From positions 1-13,262 of the forward strand of contig JALLPB010000746.1 in the NCBI GenBank assembly GCA_036939975.1: a DNA stretch of 13,262 nt, written 5' to 3'. Below, one piece after another: positions 8,513 to 13,262 of this stretch. The stretch is from Cyclostephanos tholiformis (Eukaryota; Bacillariophyta; Thalassiosirophyceae; Thalassiosirales; Thalassiosiraceae). The first letter of the stretch is position 1, and the number at the start of each line of letters is the position of its first letter. The translations under genes and the position numbers were made by a program. The notes beneath the pieces were generated by a model. It saw only the letters and a program-made list of their open reading frames with translations, was not told the origin of the DNA and did not search any database.

Positions 8513-8920
8513 ATGTGGAACCTCGCCGCCCTGGCGGCCAAGGCCCAGGAGGCAGCGGCGCGCATCGAGAGGCAGCTCGACGACTCGGTGGGATTGGCAT
8601 CGACGGTGGCGGACGATGGGGGGGTTATGGCGGGGGGTACGACTGACCCGAACGACGACGACGACGACGACGACGACGACTTCTTCTCCTCGGACGAACA
8701 TCGTAACGATCGTCATGGCGGCGGCCCGGACGACGTCGGCGTCCGCGGCGTCGGCGTGGACGAACGTCGCGGCACGTCATCGTCGACGACGAAAGCGACT
8801 TTCGTCGGGGGGGGCGTGTCGCATTTCGAGGGAGGGGACGAGGACGACGATGTGGATCGCGTTGGACCCACGATGGGAGCCGACGACGGATGGGACGACG
8901 ACGCGGACGAGATCCCGCTG

Positions 8921-8956
<36 letters not shown>

Positions 8957-11474
8957 TGTTTCGACGGGGGGGGAACTACGAAAGGGGGGGATGGGGAGGG
9001 GGACGACGAAACGTCGCTCGGGGGGGAGGGCCGGTGTCCCACTTTCGCGACGACGACGATTGAGAAGACCACCACCACGACGACGACGCGGGGGCCCGAT
9101 CACGACGTTTCGGACTCGGTACCGCCGTCCGGGGAACTCATCGACGACGATGACGATGACGGCGGAGGCGATGACTGCGTCTCGTCGTCGTCTCCCTCGC
9201 ACGCTCGCCCTCCCCCGAATAATGACCGCGACGTCGTCGAAGTCGGGAACGGTTCGGCCGATGATGCGACGGCATCATCGATCGGGCCGATGGACGACGA
9301 CGCGATTTGCGGCCTCGGGTCGGAAAATGACGACGGAGGAGGGGGGGGGAGGGACGGCGGATCGACGCTGCCCGTCGTGTCCGCCATCGCACCATCATCG
9401 GCCGATGACGCCGGCATGGACGACGTCGATGTTCCGACCTCGACGGACGGATGTGACGCGGACGGGGAGGAGGGACGACGGCACCTCCTCGCGGTCGTCG
9501 CCGACCTCGAATCGCGATTGCGACAGAGGGAGGGTCAGCTCGGATCTATGTCAGAGATGATCGCGTCGATTTCTTCTCAGCACGAGGTCGAGGTGAATGA
9601 GCTACGGCGTGTCGTGTCGGAGACGAAGGACGAGGCGAAGAGGCGAGTCACGAAGGCGAAGGAACGCATCGAGGAGATGCAAGTCCGTCTAACGGAGGCA
9701 AATAGGCGGGCCGATGCCGCCGGGGGGATCGAGCAGGGACAGTCCGAGATTATATCAGAGTTACGCGCCGAGGGGGAGAAGCTCGCGAGGAAACAGGGCC
9801 AGATGGAGCAGCTCGTGCGCACGGCCAGGGGGGAGGCGCGCGACTTGGAGGAGAGGCTCGAGGCGGAGAGGGCAACGCGCGAGAGGGAGGCCGCGAGGGC
9901 GGACGCGCTGGAGAGGGAGATCAAATCGCTCAAGGATGACCTCGCGTCGGCGAGGAGGGGGGAGAGTCAATCGAAGAAGCTCGAGGGGGAGCTCCTGGCC
10001 GCGAGGGAAGAATCGGAGAAGCAGCGCGCGTCGAACATGGTCCTGGATCAGCAATTGAGGGAGCTTAGGGACGAGAACAAATCGCTGAGGAGGGAGGTAC
10101 AAGAGGCGAGGGATGGAGCGGCACTCGAGCTGGAAGGGGAATCGAACAAGCTGCGCAGGGAGAGGGATAGCATGCTGAGCGACCTGGAAGGCAAATTGCG
10201 AACGAGTGAGCGCGAGGCGAACGTACGGGAGGATGCGCTGAGGCACGAGGTATCGGAATTGAGGAAGAGGTGGCAAGATGCCGTCCGTCGGGCGGAAGGT
10301 AGGAACCCCCCACGCTCATTTATAAGCTTTTACTTCTCTCCACATTCGTCCGTCTCTCATCGGGAGCATATCCCCCGACCTTAATTCTGCCCTCTTCGTC
10401 TCAGATCTCAGCATGGACGTCCAACACAGCACGGCGCCGCTCATGCGTCAACTCGAAAGCATGGAACGCCAGAATCGCGCCAGGGCCGCCGCGTGGGCGG
10501 AAGTCGAAACGAAATTGCGATCCGATCTCGAGGACAATGTTATTCAGTTGGAGAAAGTAACCAAGGAGAGGAATAATTTAATCTCGAGCGAAAAGCGCTT
10601 GCAGCGCCTCCTGAGGGAGAAGGAGGAAGAGATCGCATCGTCGCGGGAAACGATCGATGGACTTACGGCCACCATCGAAACATTGGAAACGCGGGTGGAG
10701 GAATTCGAGGAAGAGGGCAAGATTCTGAAGCAGGAGTTGATCATCGCGGAACGCAAGGCCTCGGAGGGGGCATCGAAGGTTAGGAGTGAGATGATGCAGA
10801 CCTTAGTCGAAAGCGAGGAGAGATATAGATCACAAATAGATGCGTTGGAAGAAGAGCTCGACGGAGAAAGACAAGGGAGGAGTGTATTGGAAAAACAACT
10901 CGACGACTTGGTGGAAAGCGTGTCAGCCGCCAAGTTCGCGCAGAATCACGCCGGGGATCAGCGCTCACCGGATAAGGAAAAAAAACTTCTTTCTGCAACC
11001 GATCAAGCTTCCATTCTTCAGGATACATTGGCTGGATTCGATAGCGATGTCGATGACGACGATGGCCACGAAGTCGGAAGTCACCGAGTGCAGGGCCAGG
11101 GAGGCAGCTTCGCTGCTATGGAACAGCTCTCGCTGGGTCTCAATGGAGCTAAGGCAGAGATCAATGCCCTGAGAAAACAGCTCGTAACTTCAGAGGAATC
11201 GAGAGCGAGCCTCGTTGAAGAGTTGGGCGAGGCAAGACAGGCCGTGGAAAAACTGCCTCTATTCGAACAGAGGGTAAGTGAGCTGACAATGGAAATCAAG
11301 CTGAAGGATATGGAGATCCAGGGACTTCAGGATGACATTGCCGGTGTCAGATTTTTATATCATAGCCAACACGATGTCCTGCTCAAAGAAAAGGCGACGA
11401 CGCCATCGCCTATGGTGCCATCGGATCAAGACAAGAGGCAAAATGTCATAGTTATCAATGACGATTCAAGCTGA
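8513..11474 (+). CDS. TMF1: TMF1-type golgin (TATA element modulatory factor homologue), two exons
   Basis: This is a long coiled-coil Golgi tether. The exons are 8513–10298 and 10405–11474, with a 106-nt intron GTAGGA…CTCAG, phase 1, giving 951 residues. The N-terminus MWNLAALAAKAQEAAARIE resembles the Trp-containing helix with which animal TMF and golgin-84 capture vesicles. Residues 30–320 are a disordered, very acidic linker with Asp runs of 9 (48–56) and 12 (137–148). The coiled coil runs from about 324 to 770. The block REDALRHEVSELRKR (572–586), followed across the splice by APLMRQLESMERQ (606–618), matches animal TMF1 (REDYLRHEIGEL…PLLRQIENL) and fixes both the family and the junction. 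The C-terminal block at about 832–926 (ALRKQLVTSEESRASLVEEL … LQDDIAGVRFLYHSQHDVLL) fits the TMF TATA-binding/Rab6-binding domain. Despite the name, the established role of the family is at the Golgi. It faces the mini-TMF gene tail to tail. Confidence 0.92.
8654..8680 (+). repeat. (GAC)9 coding for nine Asp in TMF
   Basis: A perfect trinucleotide tract encodes residues 48–56 in the acidic linker of the golgin. Confidence 0.9.
8921..8956 (+). repeat. (GAC)12 coding for twelve Asp in TMF
   Basis: A perfect 36-base trinucleotide tract encodes residues 137–148 in the acidic linker. Its purity suggests recent expansion and likely length polymorphism. Confidence 0.9.
10299..10404 (+). other. Intron of the TMF gene
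   Basis: 106 nt, donor GTAGGA and acceptor CTTCGTCTCAG. Joining at these sites makes GAT (Asp) from one plus two bases. It restores a run that is conserved in TMF proteins of other eukaryotes, which is strong support without RNA data. Confidence 0.9.
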
Positions 11475-11684
11475 AGAGTCTTTGCATAATTTTGTACTTA
11501 ATTTTTGTCTTATTTGAAATCAAATATTGAGTTCGCTCAAATTATTTTGTGATCGTTGATTGAAGTTGTACATGTACTATTCGTCTTATTTTACAATTAA
11601 CAATTACCAAACCCCTACCCTCATACCTCTCCTCGATGGGGAAAGTGGATCCGAGCGTTGTTGCGTCTCTGCAGTCATATCCTC
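11475..11684. other. Convergent 3' region of TMF and mini-TMF genes
   Basis: 210 AT-rich bases between facing stop codons. A small stem with a TTCG loop (TTGAG/CTCAA at 11527–11540) and a 10-bp palindrome GTACATGTAC at 11568–11577 are visible. Both could be chance. No open frame. Confidence 0.5.
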
Positions 11685-12155
11685 CTAATTGTCATTTGCA
11701 CAAGCAAGCCTAAGACTTTTGTTTTGCTCTTCGAGTTCCTTGACTTGCTTTTCCAACAAGTTTTTGGCAGCTTGGACAAGGACTAACTCGTTTTTCAACG
11801 ATGAGACCTGGCCCTCCAAAGACTCGATCCTGGCGAGTGCATCCAGCAGTGCCGGATTACTCTCCAATTTCCCATCGTCACTTCTAGGAATTTCGTCCAT
11901 CGCACCCTTCAGATCGACGAAGGACATTTCCTGCTGTGCCGTCCGGATATCCTTGGCCGCATTCTCGACGCTGCCAGAACCGTGCAACGACATGTCGCAC
12001 TTTTCCCAACCGTCGCTGGCGGGAGCACTCTCGCGACCACGCACGACCTCGTCACCATCCTCCTCTACTCCGACGGAGTCATTGATGGTGCTTTCGATGA
12101 GAGCGACGGCATCCTTGGCCCTTTGGGCAAGATCGGACAGGCCGAGGCTCCACAT
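11685..12155 (-). CDS. Mini-TMF: small protein with golgin-like N-terminus and short coiled coil
   Basis: The product is 156 residues from a single open frame. The first 29 residues, starting MWSLGLSDLAQRAKDAV and ending NDSVG, align with the start of the neighbouring TMF with 14 identities in 27 aligned positions and one two-residue gap. Both start MW(S/N)L, carry IE in the middle and end (N/D)DSVG. An acidic linker (about 30–100) follows, then a coiled coil at about 102–150 with regular hydrophobic heptads. Residues 113–149 align without gaps to TMF 490–526, both starting LEG and ending NKSLR (14 of 37 identical). The start of the coil can also be aligned to the start of the TMF coil, so the exact ancestry within the coil is open. 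There is no counterpart of the C-terminal TMF domain. It could be a mini-golgin, an adaptor competing for the same vesicles, or a truncated duplicate. It is not a recognised named family; function is inference. Confidence 0.75.
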   Translation of the reverse strand: MWSLGLSDLAQRAKDAVALIESTINDSVGVEEDGDEVVRGRESAPASDGWEKCDMSLHGSGSVENAAKDIRTAQQEMSFVDLKGAMDEIPRSDDGKLESNPALLDALARIESLEGQVSSLKNELVLVQAAKNLLEKQVKELEEQNKSLRLACANDN

Positions 12156-12530
12156 GTCTATTTATTTTTGTTTTAATATTATTTTTATTCTTTGGATCGT
12201 AAAAAATATATGAGAATAATTTTTTAGGTTTCGCGTCGTGCTATTAGAGTGGTTTTAACCCCCTCTGCGCTGTGCATCGGGTGCGCTGCCACTGCGCTGC
12301 CACTGCGCTGCCACTGCACTGGTTGAAGTGGGGGGAAAGCAAGAAACCGTCTTTTTCCTAGCTGGGCGATATTTGTGGTTTTAACCACTCACCCAACAGT
12401 ACACAGCGCGCTTTCCGATTAGGTAATGCGATTCATTTCACTCTTCAAAAGAACTCTACAATTAATAAGCGAGTTGCCACTTTGCCGAGTTGCTCTTATT
12501 TATTGATTTAGAGCGCCCCAATCTCCTCCA
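12156..12530. other. Intergenic stretch upstream of mini-TMF with short repeats
   Basis: 375 bases without a supported gene. The first 75 are very AT-rich and probably hold the mini-TMF 5' UTR and promoter. A 12-base direct repeat GTGGTTTTAACC occurs at 12249–12260 and 12375–12386; the second copy is part of an inverted repeat GTGGTT-TT-AACCAC (12375–12388). Between them are a short tandem repeat and a purine-rich stretch. This could be a worn edge of a mobile element linked to the gag-like frame on the right, but no long terminal repeat can be delimited from one side. Confidence 0.45.
12283..12315. repeat. Three tandem copies of an 11-bp unit
   Basis: GCGCTGCCACT is repeated three times exactly, followed by a diverged partial copy (GCACTGG). 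It lies between the two copies of the 12-base direct repeat. Confidence 0.9.
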
Positions 12531-13262
12531 TCACGGCAGCTGTAGAGCCATTATTCTGTTCCTCATGGCTCCAGCAGCAAAGCGACTCGCGGAGACTGGC
12601 CTGCGTCGCTGTAAGAGGAAACACCTCGCTACTTCAAACGAGCGATGGCTCCATCTCAGCGCTGGTGATGTCGGCTTGATGGATTCTCTCCAGACGCTGA
12701 TGGGGCGCTTCTCGCGCAGGTCGTTTGCGAGCGTCCGCTTGGCGCGGTTGCGCAGACGCTCGATCTCGTGTCGTTCGAGCGTCCCGTCGATTTTGCGTTG
12801 AGCAAAAAGCGACTGAAAGTACGCCGAGAGCGTCTCGATGGTCTCGTCGGACAATTTCTTGCCCGACTTGACGTATTCGGCGCGATCGGCGCGGTGGTAC
12901 GTCATATAGTACCACTGCACCGCGAGCTTTTCGCTCGGCGGTGGCGTCTCGCCGGGGGGGAGGAGCTCCGCGATGCGGAGCATCTCTTTAAAACGGCGCG
13001 CGTGGTCGCGCGGCGCCGTCAGCAGATCCTTCCGGATCTGGTGGTCCCCGCCTGGGGCCAAATAGACGTATTGGACGTCTCGGGGCATCTCACAATCAAG
13101 GATTGTGCAGACGAAGAGGCGCACGGCGCGATGGAAGCCCTCTTCGTCTTTTTCGACGATAGTCTCGTCAGAGAAGTGGTCTTTCAAGACCTCTCGCCAG
13201 GCAGTTTTGTAACTGCCTTCGAGAACATTCTCGAACTGGGAGAAAGTCTCGTACCAGTCCCA
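12531..13262 (-). CDS. Gag-like open frame, probably retrotransposon-derived, 5' end outside window
   Basis: An uninterrupted frame enters from the right edge, first visible codons WDWYETFSQFENVL, and ends at a TGA at 12531–12533, giving 243 visible residues. There is no credible start inside: the frame is open to the edge and continues upstream of the TTG at 13187. The visible part is helical and charged (SYKTAWREVLKDHF, DHARRFKEMLRIAELLP, WYYMTYHRADRAEYVKSGK, LSAYFQSLFAQRK), ending in an Arg-rich tail. The pattern of aromatic-rich helices resembles gag-like capsid domains of LTR elements and of repeated diatom proteins. This is recognition from memory and only moderately sure. No CCHC zinc knuckle, protease or reverse transcriptase is visible downstream, where the mini-TMF gene soon begins. 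So it is a gag-only remnant, a non-autonomous element or a domesticated gene. Confidence 0.55.
   Translation of the reverse strand, partial: WDWYETFSQFENVLEGSYKTAWREVLKDHFSDETIVEKDEEGFHRAVRLFVCTILDCEMPRDVQYVYLAPGGDHQIRKDLLTAPRDHARRFKEMLRIAELLPPGETPPPSEKLAVQWYYMTYHRADRAEYVKSGKKLSDETIETLSAYFQSLFAQRKIDGTLERHEIERLRNRAKRTLANDLREKRPISVWRESIKPTSPALRWSHRSFEVARCFLLQRRRPVSASRFAAGAMRNRIMALQLP

Noticed and set aside
9138..9417. Antisense frames opposite the TMF acidic linker
   Set aside because: By-products of GAC/GTC triplet runs with no conserved content.
11527..11540. TTCG-loop hairpin in the TMF 3' region as a terminator or regulatory RNA
   Set aside because: Only five base pairs, two of G–C type, with no extension; too weak, and eukaryotic 3' ends do not need it.
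12283..12315. Tandem 11-mers as a CRISPR-like array
   Set aside because: Units abut without spacers and number only three; a simple tandem repeat.

Overview
The window looks like nuclear DNA of a unicellular eukaryote, most likely a stramenopile alga such as a centric diatom. The evidence is short GT–AG introns (102–221 nt) in compact genes, GC-rich codons, long trinucleotide-repeat tracts coding for Asp and Ser, a secretory leader on a soluble enzyme, and a gag-like open frame of a kind I associate with diatom genomes. The group assignment is inference; the eukaryotic nature is seen directly in three spliced genes and in the protein families. No tRNA, rRNA, CRISPR array or bacterial operon was seen.

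The first six genes alternate strands strictly (+,-,+,-,+,-), giving three tail-to-tail pairs and two head-to-head pairs with short shared promoters. (1) 259–1716 (+): the Golgi Qa-SNARE syntaxin-5/Sed5, two exons. (2) 1826–3802 (-): an ATP-grasp carboxylate–amine ligase-like enzyme with a secretory leader. (3) 4047–6146 (+): NEDD8-activating enzyme E1 regulatory subunit (NAE1/AXR1/ULA1) with large low-complexity insertions. (4) 6400–8324 (-): an unrecognised four-exon acidic protein with one membrane segment, rebuilt here from phase-matched splice sites; its second intron holds a 43-bp duplication next to the only N in the window. (5) 8513–11474 (+): a TMF1-type golgin, two exons. (6) 11685–12155 (-): a 156-residue protein that carries the same N-terminal segment as the golgin plus a short coiled coil, here called a mini-TMF. 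(7) 12531–13262 (-): a gag-like open frame that leaves the right edge, with no pol visible in the window.

Functionally, syntaxin-5 (fusion at the cis-Golgi) and TMF (vesicle capture at the Golgi) belong to the same transport step. The mini-TMF shares the N-terminal segment but has no counterpart of the C-terminal Golgi-anchoring domain. The most interesting feature is this convergent TMF/mini-TMF pair, which may be a full-length tether beside a small competitor, a regulator or a decaying inverted duplicate. The NAE1 and ATP-grasp genes are divergent neighbours with no evident pathway link.
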